Of a DNA stretch of 64,000 nucleotides, positions 51,336 to 61,688 are shown piece after piece (positions within the stretch are counted from its first letter, which is position 1; the number at the start of each line of letters is the position of its first letter). The stretch comes from Actinostola sp. cb2023 (lineage: Eukaryota; Cnidaria; Anthozoa; Actiniaria; Actinostolidae). The stretch covers positions 356,501 to 420,500 of the forward strand of contig JAUJYZ010000416.1 in NCBI GenBank assembly GCA_033675265.1. Reading direction: 5' to 3'. The notes beneath the pieces were generated by a model. That model ran no database searches. It was not told the DNA's origin and saw nothing but the letters and a program-made list of their open reading frames with translations. The position numbers and the translations under genes are program-made.

Positions 51336-52757
51336 ATGTCAGAGAAACATTTTCCCAACTTCCAAATTGACCTTTTAAGAGGAACGAGTGCTGAAGAACC
51401 ACCGAGGAAAAAACGCTTCGCAGTTTTAGATGATAATCAGCTTGATAAGCTGCTGGATGGTGCGCACGCCATTTCAACCAAGTACAAAACAAATCACTCT
51501 GTATCAGTTTACAAAGGTAAATTTATTGCTAAAATATTAATGTACATTCTCCTTGATATAAATACTTAATAAATTGCACAAAGAAAATATTTTAACTGAG
51601 CTATTAAAAATGTTACACAAGAAAGAGAAGCCATGTCAAAGTACATGTATCTTAATTTTACAAGAAAAGTACTCGGAAGGACAATAAAAAGTAACTTATT
51701 CTAAACAGGAAAATAATAAAATACAACAATAAATTGAAAGTTTAATAACCATAGAAACTTTTTTCATTCAGAGTGGGCTTCTGAGAAGGGCTACGAAAAG
51801 CAACTTCACGAGCTAAGTGCCGAAGAACTGGACGACAACCTCAAATTGTTTTACGCAGAGGTGCGAAACAAAGAAGGGGGCGAATACTCAAGAAACACGT
51901 TAATTGGTTTAAGAAGTGGTCTCGAAAGATATCTCAACAGCCCTCCCCACAATAAAGGTATTCAAATCTCTGGGAATTCTCTCTTCAAAAAGTCTAACAC
52001 GATGCTTGAAGCAAAACTCAAGAACCTCAAACAGCAGGGAAAACAAAGCGTTCAACACAAACCTGCAATTGTGGACGAAGATCTGAGAAAGCTTAAGGCC
52101 AGCGCTGCTATCAGTCCATCCTTACCATCTACTCTGCTGATGAACGTGTGGTTCCATATCACATTGTTTTGGTGCCGCCGTGGTCGTGAAGGGCAGAGAA
52201 ACTTAACAAGATCCAGTTTTAAGTTCCTATCTGACGAAAATGGCCGTGCGTACGCAACCATGAGTCACGACGAGGCAACAAAAAACCACCCAGGTGGAGT
52301 TCACGACACTGAAAGCTTTGAAAAGTTTGGTAGAATGTACAAGACGGACGACCCAAACGATGGATATAGCGCCTTATGTCTCTATCTCTCCAAGCTAAGC
52401 CCCAGATGTGATGCTTTCTTTCAGTTTCCGACGAGAAATTGGTCAGGTCCCGCTGATGATGTGTGGTACGAAAATCGATGTCTCGGCGTAAACAAGCTGG
52501 GAAACATGATGAAAGAATTAAGTGTTTCTGCCATGCTCTCGAAGATCTACACAAATCATTGTGTCAGGGCAACAGCCATCACTTTGTGGTCAAATGCAGG
52601 GCTGTCTAATCGTCACATCATGGCCATTTCGGGTCACCGAAATGAGCAGTCCCTTGCAAGCTACAACTCCCGGCCATCTTCCAACCAGCTACAACAGTGC
52701 AGTAATGTCATCGCTCAAGCACAAACCAAACACCCAAACAGCTGGATATATCCATGA
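51336..52757 (+). CDS. Crypton tyrosine recombinase, two exons, 388 aa
   Basis: Exon 1, 51,336-51,516 (ATG MSEKHFPNFQ; donor GTAAAT, phase 1) joins exon 2, 51,772-52,757 (acceptor ATTCAG). The joined frame is open. The N-terminal part has a basic patch (PPRKKRFAVLDD) and a SAM-like core-binding region (DDNLKLFYAEVRNKEGGEYSRNTL). The catalytic domain has an Arg-rich strand FWCRRGREGQRNL (first Arg), then NHCVRATAITLWSNAGLS (second Arg with its helix), ISGHRNEQSLASY (His, Arg and the nucleophile Tyr). These are the R...HxxR...Y signatures of tyrosine recombinases as found in Crypton transposons, which integrate a circular form without TIRs. All key residues are present and no stop is seen, so this copy may be active or recently active. 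A domesticated Crypton-derived gene is possible. Confidence 0.85.
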
Positions 52758-52920
52758 AGAAACCAGACGACTCCAGAGCATACAGAATACTACTTGTCAA
52801 CCAAGTACAGTGGCTCACACGGTCTTATCGAGGCAGGAAAAGTGCAATTTCGCATCCATGTTTTCAGGTTGCTCCATCGGTTCTGTCCACGTTTCGTTCA
52901 GTAAGAACGACGATCACTGA

Positions 52921-53235
52921 TTGTAGACGTTGACAATAGCCATTAAAGGAACAATTTACTTCACTTTTGCCCATTTGAGGCGATTCTTTGTAATAAACCC
53001 TCCTTTATCGCTTGATTTTGAGAGTAAATGATGATTAAAATGGCTGATTTTCTCGTGATCAAACACTCTCACACTCACAGAATAAATTTTGCAAACTTGT
53101 CATTTATATCTCGCTCTCTGATTGGCTCGTGTACTGTATGGAGAATATAGAGTTTCATGATAATAAAGATTCATGTTTTTCTCGCCTCTACGTTCTTCGT
53201 TTTGATAGTTAAAAAAAATGTATTATTTTATAAAA
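52921..53235. other. 3' flank of the Crypton; no gene seen
   Basis: AT-rich non-coding sequence. The element's end is not visible because Cryptons lack inverted ends. Confidence 0.3.
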
Positions 53236-53236
53236 G

Positions 53237-53420
53237 AAATGAAGTACGTCTTCCGTGTTTTCATGCTCTCATGAAAACCTCGGTACGTTTGGGAGAATTC
53301 TCGAGCAGGTCCAAACACTCGACTACGTCTCGTGTTTGGACTGATCTGCTCTCGAATTCTCCCAAACGTACCTCGGTTTTCATGAGAGCATGAAAACACG
53401 GAAGACGTACTTCATTTCTT
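53237..53420. mobile_element. Perfect-looking 184-bp palindrome
   Basis: Two arms of about 85 bp, GAAATGAAGTACGTCTTCCG on the left and its complement on the right, enclose a roughly 13-bp loop (TCGACTACGTCTC). Similar short frames in both orientations are mirror images. It is a foldback MITE with very few mismatches, hence recent. Confidence 0.85.
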
Positions 53421-53983
53421 AAGTCCAAACTGTCCATTATATTTATATGATGAAAGAACAATGAAGTTGTTAAGCACTTTCTTGGAAATGTCATGCAACC
53501 GAACCAAATTCACAATGATGCTAGATGAGTATATTTTAGGGAAACACACCTTAAAGGCAAGAATAAACCTTAGAAAACCGTCTTGAAACCAGGCACGAAC
53601 AATATCATGGCCATGGATCCTGATGCCATTAATTACAATTGTTTCAACTGATTTTAAAGTGTATTATTTTTAGATTCTACCATTGTTTAGCTAGGTTGTT
53701 ACAATCAGTGTTGTTGTTGATTTTTTGTAAACATTCCTTTTGCCGGATAATGATTACCAACTCGAAAGCAAGAAACGAAGTAATGAACTTTGAGTAATTA
53801 AACGCAAAACAAATTACAGCTCAGAATTGTTACTATGCTCTCATTAGATATCATACGATTTCCCTGTCAAAGCACTAAATTTCACCAGGGACGTTGGAAC
53901 ATTTCATATAAAAGGTAGATAGCTATTCTATTAGGAATAACTTTTGTATTATATTTTTCTACTTTCTATCCTTCGTATTTCAG

Positions 53984-55473
53984 CAGCCACTCTACGAGAA
54001 TGTACTTTTACCAAAGGCATCTGTAATTGGCTTAGCATAACAGGAAGAAAGAGTTGTTGGACAATTGGTAAAGATACACAAGGTTAGAAAATGGTAGCTA
54101 TGAAAACTGGCATGGATACACAAGAAGCATGTTTGTCAAGATTGAACAACTACAGTTGAACTTCGCTTTCTCGAAATTGTTTGTTTCGAAAACTTCGCCG
54201 TACTTGAACAATGTTTCGCTTCCCTTGGCAGCGCGAGAATCCGCTGTCAATAAGATAATGAACATATCTTATCTCAATGATTTTGAAATTAAAGTAAAAC
54301 GAATGAATCCATACAACATACAACTAAGTCACAAGCTCAAAAAATCAATACATGTTTCGTCAGTTTTATTTTCCCCTACAGATCACAGCTATATCACGAT
54401 CAATGGCACATGCTCGTCCACTCTAGAAAGTGATGTGTTACCATGGAAACCATTCCATAAACATACCAGCTTGTGCATTCAATTTCTTTATCTTATGCCA
54501 TCTAAACTCCAACATTGGCTTTCGATATCACGACTTACTGATGATGACGAGAATATACTCTGGAATCTAACTGGGTACCATAAGAATGTATGGCGACAAG
54601 GACATGTAACGGTTGATGGTATTGAGAATCAAAAGGCAAGAGTTATTAAATTAATTAAAAGTGCAACTAACCCTTATGAGACTGTTTTAAAAATCTCTTC
54701 GATATATGCTGAATAGTTGGTGGTTTCAGTATTTTGTGATTTGAACCTTGCGTTTATGAGTTATAGAGGTTTGAAATCTCAATATGCAAATTTGATGACG
54801 TCTACTAAGGAATTTGCCATAACTTATTTAGACTTTTTCAAGAAGAAGTTATTTTTTGAAATGGGCAAAAAAGTTATAAAGTTATGTATAAAGACTGTGA
54901 AAATATTCTGTATGAATACAAATGTCAAAAATCAGCACAAGGACGTTCTTGTAAAATAAATGATTCCTTAATAGACGTCATCAAATTTGCATATTGAGAT
55001 TTCAAATTAAACCTCTATAACTCATAAACGGAAGGTTCAAATCACAAAATACTGAACCCACCAACTATTTAGCATATATTGAATATATTTTTTAGACAGT
55101 CTCAAAGGGGTTAGTTGCACTTTAAATTATTAATAATGTTCTAAAGTAATTACCTTGTAAACGCTTCGTTTTCTCTTTTAGATACGCTTTTATGGAGTAG
55201 GGACGGCAAATGGAAGCATAAATGTAGCCCTGACAAACATAAGTATCACAACACAGCCGTGTGTATTTCAACCATATTATGCAAAGCCAGGTACGTTTTA
55301 TTAGCGCTAAATATATATTTTGACATTTCAAACCTCGTGATATGAATAATAATAATGAACATCCTTTGTTCAGAGTATTTCCATATCAATGAAGAGATCT
55401 ATAGTGTAACATGATTACAAGGAACGAAAAGGGGCACCGTGATGCGAGTGGTTAGGACTAGTACTATTATATC

Positions 55474-55531
<58 letters not shown>

Positions 55532-55644
55532 GAAGCTTTATCTCATGTTATTTTACACAAACAATTGCAAATCTCACTATAGCTACATGTAGGTAATTTA
55601 CAATTGACTACTTGAACTCGAAAATATAACTAACAAATAATAAC

Positions 55645-55688
<44 letters not shown>

Positions 55689-58600
55689 CAACAATAATAA
55701 TAATAATAATAATTTTTAATAACAATAATAATAATAATAATAATAATAAAAACAATAATAATAATATATATTTTTTTACAAATCTTATTTCATAATTTGA
55801 TGAAGATAACGACAACTTTTAGTTTAGACATGTTTCGCAGTGCTGCAGCACTGCAGAAACATGTCTGAGCTAAAAGTTGTTGTTATCTTCATCAAATTAT
55901 TGATTAAGCTTCTGCTTTCAAGACCATTTGGAAATTCTTAATTCACATTAAAAAATCAATACAACAATGCAATCAATACAAATTAAGAGAAATGCGGTGG
56001 ATGACAATGGTTATACTTCTTTCTGTTTAATTATTTGATAACCACCTCAATTAACATACCATGCAATGGACTTTTAAGTTGAATTGTAATAGTCCAGGAA
56101 ATATATTACAGAACATAAAGCAATATGGAATACAGAATATTTCCCATAAACGTTTGGTAGAGGTCATATATTGTTGTTAAAAAAAGAAACAAAATTACTA
56201 GATCTGATGTCATTCAAACAAAGTTGTAATATATGTCAACACGGTTTGAGACTAATTTTGTTTGACATTTAAGGGGGGTCGGTACTATCTCGCTGCCAGG
56301 TAACCCGGTTGCTATGCGGCGAGACCGGAAGTGATATTTTCTTTCCGAACTCTTACGCTAAAATTGTTTTGTTTTGTTTTTATTACTTTTGCTTCATTCA
56401 GGAAAATACACGATACAATAATTTTGTAATAGGTTTTATTAATTATATTCACTATTAGAGTATCTTTAATTTACAGAAGCTTTTCAAAAAATGTAAACTC
56501 GAGATTTTCAGTATTTTAGACTCGTAAGAATCTAAGCTAGGTGTAAGTTAGTTCAACACAACAACATGACTTCAATTTCAAAAGAAAGAGGAAGATGACT
56601 CGCTAACGATAGAAAACAAAGAGCAAAAGAATAGCGAAGAATCGTTGTCCCAGTCCAAGTCAAATGTCAAAACACAAACCGGCGAAATCCTGTGTAGTGT
56701 ACTGAACCATCATTTCCAAAGTTTTGCGTTGGAGAAACATGTTCAACATCAATTTAGCAGTCTCCAGTACTTTAGTGTCTGGGCAGAAGCAGCTTAAACT
56801 ACGCCATTCAAGGAATATTTGAGCCACTTTTGCAAGATTTAAAGACAGCGACTCGCCACTTTTGTCGAGTTTGAGTGTGCTTGTTACAATGCATTCTGGG
56901 TTCTTTTAAAGATGGCGGAGGAGCTAAGTGACCTGACTGCTTGCATGAGAATAAATTACTTCCGGTCTACAAAATCAAGTTTTTCTCGTCGGAAAAAAAA
57001 GTTTATATGCGGTTTTTCGATATTTTAATAAATAAACGTGAATTATCTAAAACTTAGCACATGGGATTTGTTATATTTTAAAAACTAAGAAAGTTACAAG
57101 CAAATACGTGGTTTTGTAAACACGAATTTTAGCGTCATTTTCTTATTTTTCCGAAGTTCAAAAATCGCATGCGTGAATATTTTGGAAACGTTCTTAAAAA
57201 CATAATGATAACAATAATTTTTGAAAAAAAATCGAAACGCCCTTGAAAAACTTGTTTTTCTGCTTTGGGTCACGTGACAATGGGCGTGGTCCGGTGACGT
57301 CATCATTACATTCCCACTTACACTGAAAGACAATGTTCCAAATTTCATGGCTGTAAACAAAACATGCATTGACTTATGGCAATTTCGCTTTCCCTAGCAA
57401 CGAGCATCAAAAGATAGTTTAAGTGTAAGTCATGTGCGTAAGCTAACTAGTCCTAGCGCAGTGTGTTGGAAATTGTAAGCAAATTCAAGCAAAATGCGTT
57501 CATCATTTCCAGGATTGCAATGTAGAGGCAAATTGTTTCAGTGTGACAATAAACAGTGCATAGCTGTACGTCACAGATGTAATGGCGATGGCAACTGCAT
57601 CGATGACTCGGATGAGGAAGACTGTGATTGTCCAAGTAGCGACTTTCTCTGTCCAAGTGGACAATGCATAAAGACAGAGGAACTGTGTGACGACAAGGAC
57701 AACTGCGAAGATGGAGCAGACGAAATCAATTGTGGTAAAAGACGAACTCATTTTTAAATAAAGGTTCAAATTAAACGTAGGGTGAGGATTTTAATTGAAA
57801 TTTAAGACTGAGGTTTTGAAGTTTGAAGTAAGTCCGAGCCCGTAGTTTTAAACCGGTTTAATGTGCGACTAGACGCTTTAACAAACGTTCATGACTCGTG
57901 CCCTGGTACGATTGAGCACTGGGATGCACTGCAGCACGAATGACGCATACTTATAGGTCTCCACCTTCATTTCGTGATGGACTTGAGCTGTGAAGAACGA
58001 AGAGACAACATAATATCGGCCAGCTCAGAATTTGTATAGATCGACGGCTGTTTAAGACAGTTGAGAAACATAATTAGATTTTGGGGAACTACTTTACATG
58101 ACGCTTACATACACATTGTAACCCTGAAGATGAGCGCGTAGCTCGAAAGCTCGATTTATATTTCAAAAATAAACTCAAGGTCGATGAAACAAGCATTTAC
58201 TTATTATACTTTACATGAGTTATTTTGAGGGCGGAACTTGCCCCTTGACCTCCGGTGCTTTCTGATTGGTTTGTGATTTGTAATCTCTCTCGTGGCCAGA
58301 TTCATTGTCTCCTTCTCCACATTCTCGACATGGACCAACAACAACAACAAAATACCAGTTGTGTTTTCCACCTCGTGCCCGCCGGTAGGCCTGGGCACGA
58401 GTAATTATCAGTCAATGCGTAATTAATGTGTAATTAATTAATTAATTTAGGTCTTGATGTAGTGTTTCAAAACCTACATAAAACAATATAATTGGGGCGT
58501 GATAGGTTATTAATTTGAGCAAATGATACCAATCTATACTGAGAATGTGAAGAACAATTTTGCTAGAACGTATTTAAATGAAATCAATACAATTTAATTT

Positions 58601-60098
58601 CTATGTAATCATTGAAATTTGAAATCCTATTTTCTTTTTATCCTTCTTCTACTTCTTCTTCGTCTTATTTTTCTTTTTCTTTTCCTTTTCCTTCTTCTCT
58701 CCTTCTTTTATTTTATCAGTGGGTATCTCTCGCCCAAGTTGAGTCAAATCATCCATTTAATTTAACAATAAACAGTTAATTAGATGTTTTTAAAAATGTT
58801 GAAATTGCAGTCAGGATTCATGAACACTGGCACGAGCACGCGCTCTCGTAGTATTTTTTGAAATATATCCGCGCGCAGTTTCTTACTATCCAACTGATGA
58901 AGACTGTTGATTTACAGTCGAAACGTCTGAATAAAAAAGCTAAAGTCAGAGACAAAAGTATATCTTTAATTTAAAAGTTAATTAGATATTGAATAGTGAA
59001 ATTGAAAATGGTTATCCTGGAAATCAACTACAGTTACATTGTATATATTTATCAACTGGGCGAAATACAGTGTAGAATAATATATATTTATACATATCAG
59101 TACTCGCTGATATAACTGCTCGATTTTCATTTGCTTTAGACTTTGAATGCAGTGGCAAGTTTCAATGTGTTGATGGTAGCTGTATTGATTGGACAAATAC
59201 CTGTAAAAACTCCAACTTTTGTCAAGATAACTCTCACAACCCAGTTATTTGTGGTAAGTTTAATTTGTCGTGAGTTTGTGTGTACTGCATTGATGCATCA
59301 TAACAGCAGACATATAAAGTTGGCCAACATGTTTTTGTTTCTAAAAAGAAGAATGTACCTCAGGACGAGACAACCGAGGAAACACTGATACAGTGACAAT
59401 GTTTCTCGTGATGTTTCTTTGGCTTGCCAAAAGAGCGGGGAAATTAATTTGCTTGAACGTGAAACAAATGAAATTTTTCAGAATCATTTTAGTTCCCTAC
59501 AAACAATTTTTTTCGTTTCGGAAGCAAATGTAGCGCGTGCGAGGAGACGAGTAATTAAAAATATTTTGGAAACAAATCGATGTCAGTAAGTAAATGACTG
59601 ATAAGCACAAGAATTGGAAGGATACACAACGTATTTGGAGCAACTCTTCTTCATCAATGAATCGCCTCCCGCTTGGCTCAGTTGCTGTAGCATAGGTCTG
59701 CTGTGCATGACATCGCGGGGTCATTCCCTGGCTGAACCAACATCCAGGTTCTTAACATAATCGAGGGGGAGTTGCTGCCTTCGTTTCCATCAACAAATGA
59801 TTAGACACTTACGTGGCTTGGATGGCCATGGAAATGGTGGTACCCTCTCTCCACAGTACACTTATATGGAATCGAAGGGATGTAAAATAACCACATAGGA
59901 CGAAACAAACAGTCGGCTCCGTGCATACTCTTAGTGAGTGGCTCAAACGATGCTGAGTAGTGTAACTGCCACGTGGATGCCAATTACGGCAAAAGCATAC
60001 AACAATAATTATAATATATTTATTATTATTTAAAGTTGGACAGAATTGCTCTTTGAACAATATTGGATGCGCCGTCACAGGCAACAATCAAGAGTCAT
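53984..60098 (+). CDS. MAM and LDL-receptor class A domain protein (partial, six exons seen)
   Basis: Exons: 53,984-54,067, 54,382-54,641, 55,182-55,290, 57,513-57,734, 59,140-59,253 and 60,036-60,098. All but the third junction are phase 1, and joined codons make sense. The first three form a MAM domain: RECTFTKGICNW, a split GAT codon before HSYITINGT, LCIQFLYLMP, ILWNLTGYHKNVWRQG, then IRFYGVGTANGSINVALTN and the closing QPC. The fourth exon has two canonical LDLa modules with calcium-site acids (NCIDDSDEEDC and NCEDGADEINC). The fifth has an LDLa-like module lacking the SDE site (CSGKFQCVDGSCID). The sixth is a short Cys-containing exon (QNCSLNNIGC). MAM and LDLa modules belong to secreted or membrane extracellular proteins and mediate adhesion or ligand binding. 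5' and 3' exons are missing; the exons at 3.5-5.6 kb may be the start. The donor of exon 2 (GTTATT) is weak. Confidence 0.8.
54643..55136. mobile_element. MITE filling an intron of the MAM domain
   Basis: About 490 bp with long imperfect inverted arms. The outer ones are TTATTAAATTAATTAAAAGTGCAACTAACCC with its complement at the right, and the inner ones TAGTTGGTGGTTTCAGTATTTTGTGATTTGAACC and complement. It begins next to the splice donor at 54,642 and takes up over 90% of the 540-bp intron. The apparent C-terminal codons after the MAM exon belong to it. Confidence 0.75.
55475..55770. repeat. (ATA)n microsatellites
   Basis: Two trinucleotide tracts (about 55,475-55,530 and 55,636-55,770, the second with ACA interruptions). 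The second lies just before a Penelope-type tail palindrome. Confidence 0.9.
55800..55930. mobile_element. Penelope-type tail in palindromic form
   Basis: TTTGATGAAGATAACGACAAC to ACATGTTTCGCAGTGCTGCAG is followed by its complement and then by TTATTGATTAAGCTTCTGCTTTCAAGACC. The right half matches the tail at 45,211-45,305. No coding part remains. Confidence 0.7.
56270..57340. other. Intronic region, possible decayed element
   Basis: From GGGGGGTCGGTACTATCTCGC at 56,274 the sequence becomes CpG-richer and has broken frames near 56,570-56,810, for example GEILCSVLNHHFQS. It could be a decayed transposon in the intron between the MAM and LDLa exons. No clear TIR was identified. Confidence 0.3.
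58110..58175. mobile_element. Possible Penelope-type tail remnant
   Basis: GAAGATGAGCGCGTAGCTCGAAAGCTCG with ATAAACTCAAGG has the hairpin-plus-AATAAA form of these tails. It is short and could be chance. Confidence 0.4.
58885..58965. mobile_element. Possible Penelope-type tail remnant
   Basis: CTGATGAAGACTGTTGATTTACAGTCGAAACGTCTG then AATAAAAAAGC. The CTGATGA...CGAAACGTC pattern is typical of the 3' ends of Penelope-like elements. No coding sequence adjoins it. Confidence 0.5.
59254..60035. other. Intron of the MAM-LDLa gene; nothing further recognised
   Basis: No element with clear ends or coding exon was identified. Pyrimidine tracts precede the acceptor at 60,035. Confidence 0.35.
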
Positions 60099-60267
60099 GT
60101 AAGTCTCTGTTGATCTTCTGTCAACCATTTTTGTTTGTTTGTTTGTTTGTTTCATATATGATTATATACACAATGTACAGATGTAGTGAACATAATTGTT
60201 CTTTATTACCAAAAATTACAGAAATACAATATGCATATAAATGCTTCACTTCTTAACAAAATATCAT

Positions 60268-60955
60268 TCTCGTACCCAGAGCCCACTCCTCATTTGGTTT
60301 GTCGTTAGGTCTGGGAAACCCTGAAATTTTAGCGAATTTCTTTGGCTGTTGAAATCAACAATGAATGATCGTATTTGATTGGTCCATGAGATAAACAAAG
60401 ATTCAAACTTGCAAAGCGAACGGAGCGAATGACAGCGACGGTTGTAGTAATTTCGTACAATATTATTTTCAAGAAATTTATACCTTTTTTGAACAATAAA
60501 TCGATGGAAATGAGAGTGACTCATTACTGTGTAGACATAAATTCGTAAAGGGAGATCTAACAATACATAAATTATAAAAGTAACGGCTACAGACACAATC
60601 GATCGTATTCGCTTCGAGTATTCAAAGGAAACAATAACAAAGCGGAAGACAGGAAGGTTCACATGCAAGATTATATTAGAACATGTATTTATCGTCCAGC
60701 CTTTATCGCAACAGAACCAGAGAAGAACCACGAAGATAAATGTACAAACTTGTGTACTTGTTACATTGTTTGAATATTCAAACCAACGTAAACACTACGT
60801 AGCCAGTAGACTCTTCCACAGTACCCGCTCTCAGCGGTCTTTAGTATGAGCATGCGCTCTGACGACTTGGTCGTCAAAATTTGAAGACCGAGCAACAGGG
60901 TTTCCCAGAGCCAACGACAAACCAAATGAGGAGAGGGCTCTGGGTACGAGAATGA
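60268..60955. mobile_element. 690-bp TIR element (TTCTCGTACCCAGAGCCC ends)
   Basis: The left end TTCTCGTACCCAGAGCCC, then ATTTGGTTTGTCGTT and GGGAAACCCTG, returns inverted at 60,888-60,955, arms of about 68 bp. It is non-coding and lies after the last exon seen of the MAM-LDLa gene. A target duplication could not be fixed. Confidence 0.75.
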
Positions 60956-61049
60956 ACAAATGTTCTCTGTAAAGGACGCTTCTCTGTGGTTTGATTGATT
61001 CACTAATTACTCGATAAATTAGCCACATCCTAGTTACAATACTTAGTTA

Positions 61050-61660
61050 CATTATGTTTATATTTGTTTGTGCACTTTGCAATCGGACCTTTAAGCGTCA
61101 CCACGCGCATATAAAAGGGAGTTAGCGTCCCTTTTTGCTAGTTCTTTAGTAGTAATTCGTCCATGGTGTGTTAATTCGCTAAACTTCGTTTGGTACTTCT
61201 TTGGTAAATCTTTGGCTTTTAGAGGCAAGCAGGACCGATATGTAAATACCCTTTTGTTATAATAAGTTAGTTTTTATCTCCTAAGTTGAGAGAACGAAAT
61301 ATAGTTCAAGTTTTAGTAAGTTACATGTTTTCCACGTTTTAAATGCTGATTGAGATTCCTAGAGAATCTATTTGCTAATGTTAGCAACATGTCGTTAAAT
61401 GAATAGTCCTATTTGAAATATTTATGTCTTATCGATGCAGTATTTTTAGTTGATTTTATGAAGCAATTCGACGGCGTCAACGCCAATGTGTAGTTACATT
61501 GAAATGTTATGTATTCATGAAATGTTGATTATTGTTACATTTAAATCATATTCTTGTAAATAGTTGTTCATTGGAATTGTACAATGTTGTATTTCAGTTT
61601 ACGTATTGGTATCGAATCTTCAATAAATCTATGTTCACCGTCGTTTGGTTGCGTAAATTC
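61050..61660 (+). other. Probable 5' LTR and leader of the BEL/Pao element (limits uncertain)
   Basis: The region upstream of gag has a TATA box (TATAAAA, 61,110-61,116), no long frame and a polyadenylation signal AATAAA (61,622-61,627), the order expected for U3-R-U5. The exact ends and the primer-binding site cannot be fixed because the 3' LTR is outside the window. Confidence 0.45.
61110..61116 (+). promoter_or_regulatory. TATA box in presumed LTR
   Basis: TATAAAAGGG sits about 630 bp before the end of the gag leader and is the only strong TATA motif in the presumed LTR. Confidence 0.45.
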
Positions 61661-61688
61661 CTGAAGCCACGCCGATCCAGTAAAATAG

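Noticed and set aside
53157..53494. Two similar short proteins on opposite strands
   Set aside because: They are mirror readings of one palindrome.
54642..54716. C-terminal codons after the MAM exon as real protein end
   Set aside because: They lie within the MITE. Skipping to 55,182 completes the MAM domain in frame.
58204..58398. Minus-strand 64-codon ORF next to a tail-like motif as a Penelope C-terminus
   Set aside because: No GIY-YIG or RT motif could be found in any frame, so the link is not supported.
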